Below, piece after piece: positions 18,567 through 28,532 of a DNA stretch of 45,964 bases. The notes under the pieces are model-generated. The model saw only the letters and a list, made by a program, of their open reading frames with translations, searched no databases and had not been told where the DNA came from. How positions within the stretch are numbered: position 1 is the stretch's first letter; every line of letters begins with the position of its first letter. Position numbers and translations under genes: made by a program. Origin of the DNA: Akkermansia muciniphila (lineage in GTDB: Bacteria > Verrucomicrobiota > Verrucomicrobiia > Verrucomicrobiales > Akkermansiaceae); the NCBI GenBank assembly GCA_945860285.1, contig CAMAQB010000015.1, positions 1-45,964 on the forward strand, read 5' to 3'.

Positions 18567-18908
18567 GTGAGCGAACCTGTTTGCCCGATGTGTGACATGA
18601 CCGATGTGCTGGTCAAGAATGAACATTGCGAATGCCTGACCTGCGGGCATGAATGGGATCTCGAAGCCGCCGCCGACGCTCCGGCTGTGGATCGCGTGGT
18701 CAAGGATGCCTACGGCAACGTATTGGCCGATGGCGACATCGTTGCGATGATCAAGGATCTGAAGCTGAAGGGTTCCTCCGAAGTTCTCAAGGTGGGCACC
18801 AAATCCAAACCGATTCGGTTGCTCGAAGGCGATCACGAAATTGCCTGCAAAATGGAGGGGCTTTCCATCGGTTTGAAGGCGTGTTTTGTGAAGAAAGTGT
18901 TAAGTTGA
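18567..18908 (+). CDS. PhnA/YjdM-type zinc-ribbon protein
   Basis: A 113-residue protein with an N-terminal zinc ribbon (C6/C9 and C23/C26) and a C-terminal PhnA domain beginning VVKDAYGNVLADGD. The family was named from the phn region of E. coli but its biochemical role is not settled, so the name should not be read as proof of phosphonate metabolism. The start is GTG 18567. Three TGTTAAG motifs lie at or just after its 3' end. Confidence 0.88.
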   Translation: MSEPVCPMCDMTDVLVKNEHCECLTCGHEWDLEAAADAPAVDRVVKDAYGNVLADGDIVAMIKDLKLKGSSEVLKVGTKSKPIRLLEGDHEIACKMEGLSIGLKACFVKKVLS

Positions 18909-18945
18909 GGGCGACGCCCGGACCGCCTGTTAAGAATTGTTAAGA
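18898..18945 (+). promoter_or_regulatory. Phased TGTTAAG direct repeats upstream of the peroxidase gene
   Basis: TGTTAAGT at 18898-18905, then TGTTAAGA at 18928-18935 and 18938-18945. The offsets are 30 and 10 bases, so all three face the same side of the helix. On the other strand the core reads TTAACA, as in boxes bound by PhoP/PhoB-type response regulators. The first copy overlaps the end of the YjdM-like gene, where coding constrains it. Operator function is inference. Confidence 0.4.
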
Positions 18946-19021
18946 CCGGGTAAGATTGCTTGGTTTTTTTTCCGCAGCGGCGGATTCTGCGGACGCGATT
19001 GAAAACTCGCGCCCAAACAAT

Positions 19022-20389
19022 ATGAAACACGCATCCGCTCTCAAGGTATTATTCGGTCTGTCCTTCGCGATCTGTGCACAAGCTCAGGACGGTGTTCTGG
19101 ATCTGACGACGCTTCACAACTATGCGAATCAAAGTCGACCGCTTTACATCACCCGCGACAATACACCGGGCAACAATGCGATCACCGATGCCGGGGCCAC
19201 GCTCGGCAGGGTGTTGTTTCACGACAAGCGGCTCTCGCGCGACAACACCGTGAGCTGCGCGTCATGTCATCAGCAGTCGCATGCATTCGCCGATACCCCG
19301 GTTGTCAGCACCGGTGTCGATGGTACGACCAGCCGCCACAGCATGCGCTTGATCAATGCGCGCTTCGGCAACGAGCCTCGGTTTTTCTGGGACGAACGTG
19401 TCACGTCTCTGGAAAACCAGACCACCCAACCGGTGCGCAATCATGTAGAAATGGGCTTCAGCGGCAGCAGTGGCGATCCTGCTTTCGCGGATCTGGTGAC
19501 AAAACTCTCGGCCATTCCGGAATATCGCGTGCTGTTTGCAATGACCTTCGGCAATGCCACCATCAGTGAAGTCCGCATCCAGCGCTCGCTGGCGCAGTTT
19601 GTCCGCAGCATCCAGTCATTCGATTCGAAATATGATACGGGACGCAAGAACGCGAACGACAATCAGAATTTCGCGAACTTCACCACTGCGGAAAATGCGG
19701 GCAAGCAGCTGTTCCTTAATCCACCGCCGCAAGGAGGCGCGGGCTGCGCCGCATGCCATGTGCCGCCGGAATTTTCCATCGACCCGAACTCGCGCAACAA
19801 TGGCGTGATTGGTTCGCTCAGTGGTGGCATTGACACCACCAACACCCGCTCGCCATCACTGCGCGATCTCGTCGGCCCGGGTGGTCAGTCGAACGGCGCG
19901 TTCATGCACGACGGCAGCCTCGCGACTCTGGCCGATGTGATCAATCACTACAACCTGATACCCATGACCAACACCCCGACGACCAATGCGAACCTCGATC
20001 CGCGGCTGCGCCCGGGGGGAAATTTGCAGAACCTCCGTCTCAGCCAAACACAAAAGGACAATCTGGTGGCCTTCATGCGCACACTGACAGGGACATCGGT
20101 TTACACCGAAGAAAAATGGTCGAATCCCTTCAACGCGCAAAACGAACTGGAGCTGATCATCCTGCCGGAGAATGCTAGCACGATCACCAAAAATGCCAAT
20201 GGCACCGCCACGCTGCGTTGTCTGTCTGCGGCGAATCTCAGCTATCAACTGGAGTCCTCCACCGATCTGGAACATTGGTCCACGGTGGGCACGATGACAG
20301 CGGATGCTGCGGGACTGATCGAGAGGACGGTCAACATCGTGCCACCCGCCGCGTTCTATCGGTTCACCTACACCGTGCCTTCACCTTGA
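19022..20389 (+). CDS. Di-haem cytochrome c peroxidase (CcpA/MauG family)
   Basis: A 455-residue secreted protein with a signal peptide (MKHASALKVLFGLSFAICAQA) and two haem-attachment motifs: CASCH (C79, C82, H83) and CAACH (C242, C245, H246). This is the bacterial di-haem peroxidase fold, which reduces hydrogen peroxide or, in MauG relatives, oxidises protein side chains. The last 75 residues form a separate domain with YQLESSTDLEHWSTVG and an ending AAFYRFTY, a C-terminal module often seen in secreted proteins of Verrucomicrobiota. ATG 19022 is chosen to place the signal peptide at the start. Confidence 0.9.
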   Translation: MKHASALKVLFGLSFAICAQAQDGVLDLTTLHNYANQSRPLYITRDNTPGNNAITDAGATLGRVLFHDKRLSRDNTVSCASCHQQSHAFADTPVVSTGVDGTTSRHSMRLINARFGNEPRFFWDERVTSLENQTTQPVRNHVEMGFSGSSGDPAFADLVTKLSAIPEYRVLFAMTFGNATISEVRIQRSLAQFVRSIQSFDSKYDTGRKNANDNQNFANFTTAENAGKQLFLNPPPQGGAGCAACHVPPEFSIDPNSRNNGVIGSLSGGIDTTNTRSPSLRDLVGPGGQSNGAFMHDGSLATLADVINHYNLIPMTNTPTTNANLDPRLRPGGNLQNLRLSQTQKDNLVAFMRTLTGTSVYTEEKWSNPFNAQNELELIILPENASTITKNANGTATLRCLSAANLSYQLESSTDLEHWSTVGTMTADAAGLIERTVNIVPPAAFYRFTYTVPSP

Positions 20390-20461
20390 GCGTCGATATG
20401 CCGTTCCGGGTGATCGATATTGACGGTTTTTTTTTCCGCGTGGCCGCAATGGGTGTCGGGT

Positions 20462-20860
20462 ATCGATGAAGGGACAATAGGTCTCAAAGGTTTCAGTGGG
20501 CTTTTTGCCCTGCTTGCGGACGTAGCGAGCCTCTGGTGAGGATTTTTCCCACAACGGGTGGTCGCGGACGCGGAGTTAGTCCTGATAGTCGATGAGAAGT
20601 TCCTCTAGGCTGGCGCGGGCGACATTGGTGAGCTTCAACTCCATCTCGGTCGAAGTGACCGATGCTTTGCTGCCCTCGGTGATTTTTTGTTTTCCGGAAC
20701 GGGCTTCTTGCACCATTTGGTCAATGGTGCGGTCTCGACGTTTCAGATGTTTTTCGCAAAAGCGGTAGGTGAAGTCGTAGATGATCTCTGACTTTTTGTA
20801 GGAGAGGAGATTTTGCTAGTTTCCTCCGGGAGGAAGGAAGTTGGCAGAAGCTTCAGGCAT
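20462..20860 (-). pseudogene. Four-helix-bundle (23S rRNA IVP-like) protein, broken
   Basis: Reading the minus strand from ATG 20860 gives MPEASANFLPPGGN, a TAG stop (20816-20818), then QNLLSYKKSEIIYDFTYRF and a continuous family-like sequence to YQD, then a TAA stop (20576-20578), followed in the same frame by LRVRDHPLWEKSSPEARYVR. The two stops lie in one uninterrupted frame, and the C-terminal helix seen in intact members is missing. This matches the four-helix-bundle family related to proteins encoded in 23S rRNA intervening sequences. Near-inverted repeats flank it at 20462-20483 and 20888-20906. Confidence 0.8.
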
Positions 20861-20887
20861 AAGGAATATGTCCTGCAGGTTTCATAG

Positions 20888-20906
20888 GACCTATTTTTTC
20901 ATCGAT
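20888..20906 (+). repeat. Right arm of inverted repeat flanking the four-helix-bundle pseudogene
   Basis: GACCTATT-TTTTCATCGAT here matches the reverse complement of 20462-20483 (GACCTATTGTCCCTTCATCGAT) except for a three-base gap and one change. The pair brackets about 440 bases containing the pseudogene, as ends of a small mobile unit would. Confidence 0.5.
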
Positions 20907-20986
20907 CAAGCCTGCTGATAGACTTCCGCGCCTTTTTCCAGCCGCTCCCTCGCTCTTTGAAAATTTTCACCCAGCCTCGCGTTTTC
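20906..20986 (-). pseudogene. Possible remnant of a thiC 3' end
   Basis: The minus strand reads ENFQRARERLEKGAEVYQQA then stop, resembling the end of the ThiC encoded at 25546 ([18 protein letters not shown] then stop). At DNA level the two line up codon by codon, with ATA-GAC and CGC-GCC blocks identical. The frame has no start and closes at a TGA at 20987. It may be a displaced gene end left by an old insertion, or chance similarity over a short stretch. Confidence 0.3.
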
Positions 20987-21030
20987 TCATGGTGCCCTGC
21001 GGACCTTTGCTATTACTTTCCGGCGCGACC

Positions 21031-21705
21031 ATGCAGCACTTCCCAGAAATCCAGCTCACTTTTCAAGAAGCCCGTGTACTCGGTTGCTTGTTGGAAAAGG
21101 AAATCCTCACTCCCGGCAGCTACCCGCTCACCCACAACTCCCTGCTCATCGCCTGCAACCAGACCTCCAGCCGGGATCCCATCACCCACTTCACGGGTGG
21201 GGAAGTTTCGGAAGCCCTTCGCGGACTCTCGGAGAAATACCTCGTCGAAAAGACCCTCGGCGGCCGCGCCCCGAAATTCGAACACTGCCTCCATGATGTG
21301 CTGAGCATGCAGCCCAGCGAGCGCGCCGTCCTGACCGTCCTGCTGCTGCGCGGACCCCAGAGCGCCGGTGAAATCCGCCAGCGCACCGAGCGTCTGCACA
21401 CCTTTTCCACCCTGGACGAAGTGGAAGAGAGGCTCACGTGGTTCATCGAATACCCGCACGGACCTCTCGTCAGGCGGATTCCGATCGGCGAAGGTCGCAG
21501 GGTCGAGACATTCGCCCATCTCCTGTCAGCTGCCGCCGCGGACAGCCCCTCGGTCACCGGTCCACCTCCCGCAGCCTCCGAAACCCCTGCGGAAAACAAT
21601 TGGCGCGCCGCCATCGAGGCGCGACTCGCCAGCCTCGAATCCGAGATCGCCGAGCTTAAAGCCGGCCAGCCTCGCGATTCATCCATCGGAACTCGTAAAC
21701 ACTGA
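21031..21705 (+). CDS. YceH family (UPF0502/DUF480) protein
   Basis: A 224-residue protein of the YceH family. The conserved core is LTFQEARVLGCLLEKE, then YPLTHNSLLIACNQTSSRDP, followed by RAPKFEH and LLLRGPQSAGEIRQRTERLH. Structures of the family show two winged-helix domains, but its role is unknown. A short C-terminal coiled coil (LASLESEIAELKAG) follows. ATG 21031 is preferred; the frame to 20989 adds 14 residues absent from relatives. The HTH-repeat gene starts 17 bases downstream. Confidence 0.9.
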   Translation: MQHFPEIQLTFQEARVLGCLLEKEILTPGSYPLTHNSLLIACNQTSSRDPITHFTGGEVSEALRGLSEKYLVEKTLGGRAPKFEHCLHDVLSMQPSERAVLTVLLLRGPQSAGEIRQRTERLHTFSTLDEVEERLTWFIEYPHGPLVRRIPIGEGRRVETFAHLLSAAAADSPSVTGPPPAASETPAENNWRAAIEARLASLESEIAELKAGQPRDSSIGTRKH

Positions 21706-21721
21706 CCCAGCATCACCACTC

Positions 21722-22342
21722 ATGACCCCCCAGCCATCAAAAAACAGAAAGCGGCACAAATGGACCCGTAAGCATATCGCCATGCTCGGAACGATTTCAG
21801 ATGCCGCCCTCTCCAGAAAACTCGGCTTATGTACCGGCACCGTTTTCGAAAAGCGCCAGAAACTCGGCATCACCGCATCGCGTCCTGCCAAGACCATCAA
21901 TTGGACACGTGAAGTAATCGCTTCGTTAGGCAAGATTCCCGACGGCGAAGTCGCCCGAATCCACGGCATGAACATTCTCACCGTTTACAAAAAACGGGTC
22001 GACCTCGGGATTCAATGCTACGCCCGCAAATCCAAGACCTGGCACTACTGGACGAAAAAGGAAATCGCCTTACTCGGAAAGATGCCGGATGGCGATGTCG
22101 CCCTCAGAACCGGAATCAACAAAGCCTCCGTCGCTTGGAAACGCTGCAAACTCGAAATCCCGTCCTTCACCCGGAAGCGTCCGAAAAAACTGCTCACCGA
22201 CTGGACCCGCAAGGAGATCGCCGTCCTCGGCAAAATGACCGACGCCGCAGCCGCAGCCACCCTCGACCTCGCGCCCTCAGCCGTCCGCCTGAAACGCATC
22301 TCCCTCGGCATCCCTCCCTTCGGCCGATCCTCTTCCCGTTGA
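21722..22342 (+). CDS. Protein of four tandem 37-residue HTH-like repeats
   Basis: A 206-residue basic protein built from four gapless 37-residue repeats at residues 14-50, 61-97, 110-146 and 161-197, separated by linkers of 10, 12 and 14 residues rich in Lys and Arg. The consensus is WT+KEIA-LGK-PD--VA, about nine variable residues, then V--KR--LGI, which reads as a helix-turn-helix or Myb/SANT-like fold. Related single or double repeats occur in Planctomycetes and Verrucomicrobiota proteins. DNA binding is inferred from the charge and fold. The ATG at 21722 begins the first repeat region cleanly. It lies directly after yceH on the same strand. Confidence 0.65.
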   Translation: MTPQPSKNRKRHKWTRKHIAMLGTISDAALSRKLGLCTGTVFEKRQKLGITASRPAKTINWTREVIASLGKIPDGEVARIHGMNILTVYKKRVDLGIQCYARKSKTWHYWTKKEIALLGKMPDGDVALRTGINKASVAWKRCKLEIPSFTRKRPKKLLTDWTRKEIAVLGKMTDAAAAATLDLAPSAVRLKRISLGIPPFGRSSSR

Positions 22343-22522
22343 AAACCTGCCACGACTATTTGGCCCGGCAAAGCCCGGGGCGATGACGGGGTAGCCTCGC
22401 GAAGATGGATCGTCAATGGTGATTCATCAAGTGATTCCCTCTCCCCGTCACCGTGCTGGAACGCTTGCGGCGGTGATGAATTGTAAGCCGGAGTATTCTG
22501 CTCTCATTCATTCAAATGCTTG

Positions 22523-23400
22523 TTAGCCGGGTTTGCCCGCTTTGAGATTCCATCGATGTTGCCATGCGAGCCGCTTGAGCTTCCGATGGTAGAACAGCAG
22601 ATAGAGGTAGTAGTCCCTGGCATCAATCTGCATCTGCTCCCGCCGCTCCAGGAAGGCAAAGCTGATACCAAGTTCGAGGATGAAGCTTTCCAACTCGTGC
22701 GAGATCGCCGCTTCCACGTCCTTCTCGGCATAGGTGTCCTTCAGCCCAAGGAAGTCGAGGATGTAGGGATCGCGTAAAACAAGGTCGGGCGTCAGCTTGT
22801 GCACGCTGCGCAGAGCTGCGAGTTCCTGCTTAATTAGCTTGTCCGGCTTCTTCGAGATCGCCGTGCGCTCGTAGAGCATGGAGCCGATTTTCTTCAGGAA
22901 AGTGCGTACACTCCAGTTCTCCATGCTGCACATCTCGGCGTAGAAGTCCCGCTTAAGCTAATCATCGAGGTAGATGATCGAACGAAAATGGCTCCATCCC
23001 AATTTTGCACACAGTGTGAGCAAAATGTCGCGATCCGGGAATGCCTCTGAGAGCGTGACCAAGTGAGCCAGGTTTCGCTGGCTGAAACCCCTGCCAAACT
23101 CCGCCTCCAATTGTGCACTAAGTGTGTGCAAAATCTCCTTCCCGTAATCAGCACGCTTCTCCTTCAGCACATCTGTGCGAATGCGAGTGCCGATCTCCCA
23201 AAAAAGGAGCGTCAGACCCGCGTTGATGGTTCGGGCAACGTCTTCGCGGGCCGTGAGGATGAGTTCACGGATATCCGCAAGCAGCGGCGCGGCAAGGGCG
23301 GCGGGCTTGGGAGCGAGCGTGCGAGGCTTCCAGAGGTCACAAAGACATCTTCTCGACGATGGTCTTGGCCAGGTTACCGAAAGCCACACCGCACTGCTGA
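22523..23400 (-). pseudogene. DUF1016 (YhcG-type PDDEXK nuclease) gene, broken
   Basis: The minus strand gives an N-terminal DUF1016 part (LLADIRELILTAREDVARTI onward to RSIIYLDD), then a TAG stop, then in the same frame LKRDFYAEMCSMENWSVRTF and on to DARDYYLYLLFYHRKLKRL, where homology stops abruptly. The PDDEXK catalytic end that normally follows is gone. One nonsense codon plus a missing 3' end make it non-functional. The N-terminus has no clear start and runs into the end of the ParA-like gene, so the left boundary on that side is approximate. Intact homologues are often tied to restriction-modification systems. Confidence 0.8.
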
Positions 23401-24317
23401 ACTGCTTCGTAGTGCGCTCCGATGGCACCATCAGATGCCTTGAGATGAAAAATGGGTTTGCGAGCTTCCATGGCAAGAGGAACTAGGCTGCGATAATGCT
23501 TTACCAAGCCAAGGCAGCTAGGGTCAGTGTCAATGGTGTCCATTGTTCCAATATTCCCAAGCACAGAGCGATGATAGGTGTCTGGAATTTTCGCGACCCA
23601 GCGATCATAAGCCTTAACGGGCCTGTTATCGCGAACGCCAAATTGCAGGATGGCGTAGCCGATAGGCGTGATATGACCTGATGGCAAAGAGAGGCCGGGG
23701 ACAGGGTTTCGTGACACACGATCTTCCCATTCCTCGCGCCACTGGCGCAATGTCGGGCCGAGGTTTCTCAGCCCTTGCAGCGAAAAAAGATCGGGGGCCA
23801 AAGGCACTAGAACATGCGTGGCGGAGATTAGCGCGGAGCGATTGATGGCCCCAAAATTCGGCCCTACATCCATGATGACAATTTCAGCCTGGGTCTTGTG
23901 GACTGCCATTTCAGCAATCCGATGAAAAGCAGAGGTATGCCGGAAGGCGGGCTGGTTTCGATCTAAACAGCGCCCCCACGCCCCAGACAATTCACCTTCA
24001 TACCCTGATAAAGCAAGGTCACCTGGGATGAGGTGGAGCTTAGAATTGATTCGTTCGACATGAGACTCCCTGACGTCGCCAGTGCCGCTGATGAGAGGTT
24101 CCAATGCCCCCATCAAGCTTTGCCCGCTGCTTACTTCAGGATCCCAGATTTGCTCAAGCCGACGTTCGCCTAGGAACATCGAGGTCATATTGGCTTGAGG
24201 GTCGAGATCAACCACCAAAACCCTGCGCCCCATGTCAGACAACATCCACGCGATGTGGTAGGCCAGTGTTGTTTTGCCGACACCTCCCTTGTTGTTAAAG
24301 AACGCGAGTACTTTCAT
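23337..24317 (-). CDS. ParA/Soj-like ATPase
   Basis: A 326-residue ATPase of the MinD/ParA class. The deviant Walker A motif is KGGVGKTT (residues 10-17), with VLVVDLDPQANMTS following and IVIMDVGPNFGAINRS as the Walker B region. No ParB gene or parS-like site is seen nearby. The start codon overlaps the stop of the upstream AlbA_2/HATPase gene by four bases (ATGA), so the two are translationally coupled. The base composition is visibly less GC-rich than in the flanking genes, which suggests transfer. A role in plasmid-type partitioning is possible, but the partner gene points to something else. Confidence 0.85.
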   Translation of the reverse strand: MKVLAFFNNKGGVGKTTLAYHIAWMLSDMGRRVLVVDLDPQANMTSMFLGERRLEQIWDPEVSSGQSLMGALEPLISGTGDVRESHVERINSKLHLIPGDLALSGYEGELSGAWGRCLDRNQPAFRHTSAFHRIAEMAVHKTQAEIVIMDVGPNFGAINRSALISATHVLVPLAPDLFSLQGLRNLGPTLRQWREEWEDRVSRNPVPGLSLPSGHITPIGYAILQFGVRDNRPVKAYDRWVAKIPDTYHRSVLGNIGTMDTIDTDPSCLGLVKHYRSLVPLAMEARKPIFHLKASDGAIGAHYEAVQQCGVAFGNLAKTIVEKMSL

Positions 24318-25513
24318 GTGTCTGGATGTTTCTGGATCGTGGCTAGCACGAAGTTGGGTTGGAACTCAAATGTTGCTGGTAGGCTCCCGTTCTCAGCAAG
24401 CGCGTTCTGAGCATCAATGACGCCGCGTCCAAAGCGATTCACATAGCCGAGAATCTTGAGTGCCTCGGCGATCACAGGATTGCGATAGTCGGTACATCGT
24501 GGGAAATTCTCCGGAGAGGCATCGCCGTAAAGCCCGCCTGGATTTTGGATTTCGATCCGGTCTGCGAACCGATAAAATCGAACTGGCGAGTTCGATTCAT
24601 AGCTGCGATGGCAAACAGCATTCATCAACAATTCACGAACCGCACGCTTGGGGAAATCCCAAACGAGCGAGTCCCTCAAAGCGGTAGTTCTGACAGGTTT
24701 CTCCGACAGGCTGCCTTCTAATAATGCGTCCAATTCACGGCTCAGGGTGAGCAAGTCGCCTGAAAACTCACGAGAGACGGAGACATCGTCGGACAGGGAC
24801 TTGCCGTCGATCTTGAGATATTGGACGTAGGCTCCAGGCATGACGGCTCTGGCGTTTTTTCCGAAGAGCAAAAGTGCCGCATTCGTCGGGCACCCATGAC
24901 GCAGGTCAAAGAATCGAAGAGCTGCGAGTTGTTCTTCCACGGTTCTGTGGTTGGAGGCCAGCACGTCTGCTGCTATGGCCTCCTTGCGATAGGTATTCTG
25001 GAAGATGTCCAAAGCTAGGTCATCCAGGGTGGCCTCGGGGCACGCACGGGCGTCGAACGACTTTGAGGTGGCAATTCGTCGCTCGGAAAGAATTCGTTCT
25101 TCGCCTTCATTTGCTACTGCCTTGCGTGGTCCTACTCTGATCCATACTCGGCCCCGATATTGCACTGGTGGAATGTCAGAAGGATGAACTTCCACGATAA
25201 CTACATCCCCGCTGCCGTCTGACAGCGTAATTTTGTAAACTTCCATCGCGGGCGACGGTAAGATTTCGCCGTCCTGACGTAATCCAGCCAAGTCTTTGAG
25301 CAAATTGTCGGATGCTTTTAGGCCGACCGCCTTGCCGGTCTTGTCATCAATGCCCAAGAGCAAGAAGCCAGAGCTACGATGATTGGGGAAGTCGTTGGAG
25401 AATGCACAGATCGCCTCTCGAAACTTCGTGGTATCGGTCGTGGAAATCGTGCGCTCAATCCTATCGGATTCGAGTGCTGCCGTTAAGCTGATGAGTTCCG
25501 TTTCAGTGATCAT
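24314..25513 (-). CDS. AlbA_2 (Schlafen-type) and HATPase_c_4 protein
   Basis: A 399-residue protein with an N-terminal AlbA_2 domain (about residues 20-130, with FREAICAFSNDF and GFLLLGIDDKTGKAVGL) and a C-terminal GHKL-type ATPase domain (from about 285: RAVRELLMNAVCHRSY and DRIEIQNPGGLYGD). This architecture is widespread and usually annotated as a transcriptional regulator or ATP-binding protein, with little biochemistry. It starts 32 bases after the thiC stop and overlaps the ParA-like gene by four bases. It is A+T-richer than its surroundings. I know of no named system with exactly this pair. Confidence 0.85.
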   Translation of the reverse strand: MITETELISLTAALESDRIERTISTTDTTKFREAICAFSNDFPNHRSSGFLLLGIDDKTGKAVGLKASDNLLKDLAGLRQDGEILPSPAMEVYKITLSDGSGDVVIVEVHPSDIPPVQYRGRVWIRVGPRKAVANEGEERILSERRIATSKSFDARACPEATLDDLALDIFQNTYRKEAIAADVLASNHRTVEEQLAALRFFDLRHGCPTNAALLLFGKNARAVMPGAYVQYLKIDGKSLSDDVSVSREFSGDLLTLSRELDALLEGSLSEKPVRTTALRDSLVWDFPKRAVRELLMNAVCHRSYESNSPVRFYRFADRIEIQNPGGLYGDASPENFPRCTDYRNPVIAEALKILGYVNRFGRGVIDAQNALAENGSLPATFEFQPNFVLATIQKHPDT

Positions 25514-25545
25514 TTCAAAGTTGGTGATTGGGATCGCGTGACTCT

Positions 25546-27713
<2,168 letters not shown>

Positions 27714-27830
27714 GTTCGAAACATGAAGCATCGCAGGCCGCTGTCAAGAGGGAAGAATGGCTGCCTGGATTTGGCGCAGGGCGGGGTGAATTGCGGGAAA
27801 TAGAGCCAGTGGGATGTTGACGGCGGCGGG

Positions 27831-28532
27831 ATGCATGCGCTAGAACGGGTCATGCAGGTGGCTGTCATAGAAGCAAGCAGGATCGTAGAGCAAGGAGGGG
27901 CGATTGTATGGCTGCAGCTGGCGTTGGCATTTTTCGGGATGGTCTTCATCGCAGAGCGCATGTTTTTTTTTCATCGGGCGCGGGTCAACGTGTCGGATCT
28001 GATGATCGGGCTGAGGAATCACGCGAGAAAACGTGCATTCGCCGAGGCCCGTCACGAAGCCGCACGCGCGCCAGGCCCAGTGGCCCGCGTGGCTCATGCC
28101 GTGTTGCTGCGGCCCGATTTGCCGCGGGTTGACCTTCGGGACATCGCTCAGGAAGCGGGACAACTCGAAGTCCCGCGGATCGAGCGCAACGTGCGGGCGA
28201 TCCTCGGCGTTGCGCTGCTGACACCGCTGTTGGGAATGTTGGGCACCATTCTCGGCCTGGTGGATGTTTTTCAAAAAATGAGCGAACGCGGCGGCCTTGC
28301 CGGGCCGAATGAGCTGTCGGGGGGGGTCTTCCAATCCTTGGTCACAACGGCGCTCGGCCTGATGATCGCGATCGTGATGTACTTGTTTTATCTTTATTTT
28401 TTGGGCAGGGCCCGACGCCTGATGCATCGGCTCGAGCGTGCCGGCATCGAGTCGGTCAACATGGTTTGTGATTCGAGGATTCACGATCCCAACGAGGATG
28501 CGCCGGGAGAGGGCGGGGAGGGATCGAAGTGA
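27831..28532 (+). CDS. MotA/TolQ/ExbB proton-channel family protein
   Basis: A 233-residue inner-membrane protein with three spans: about residues 26-46, a second containing TPLLGMLGTILGLVDVF, and a third containing SLVTTALGLMIAIVMYL. These are the ExbB/TolQ signatures. It is first in a four-gene operon, with the ExbD-like gene overlapping its end by four bases. In standard systems the complex turns proton flow into movement of a periplasmic partner; the partner here would be the third gene. Confidence 0.88.
   Translation: MHALERVMQVAVIEASRIVEQGGAIVWLQLALAFFGMVFIAERMFFFHRARVNVSDLMIGLRNHARKRAFAEARHEAARAPGPVARVAHAVLLRPDLPRVDLRDIAQEAGQLEVPRIERNVRAILGVALLTPLLGMLGTILGLVDVFQKMSERGGLAGPNELSGGVFQSLVTTALGLMIAIVMYLFYLYFLGRARRLMHRLERAGIESVNMVCDSRIHDPNEDAPGEGGEGSK

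Noticed and set aside
23337-24317. Plasmid partition locus
   Set aside because: The ParA-like gene has no ParB gene and no visible parS-like repeats beside it, and its coupled partner is an AlbA_2/HATPase protein.
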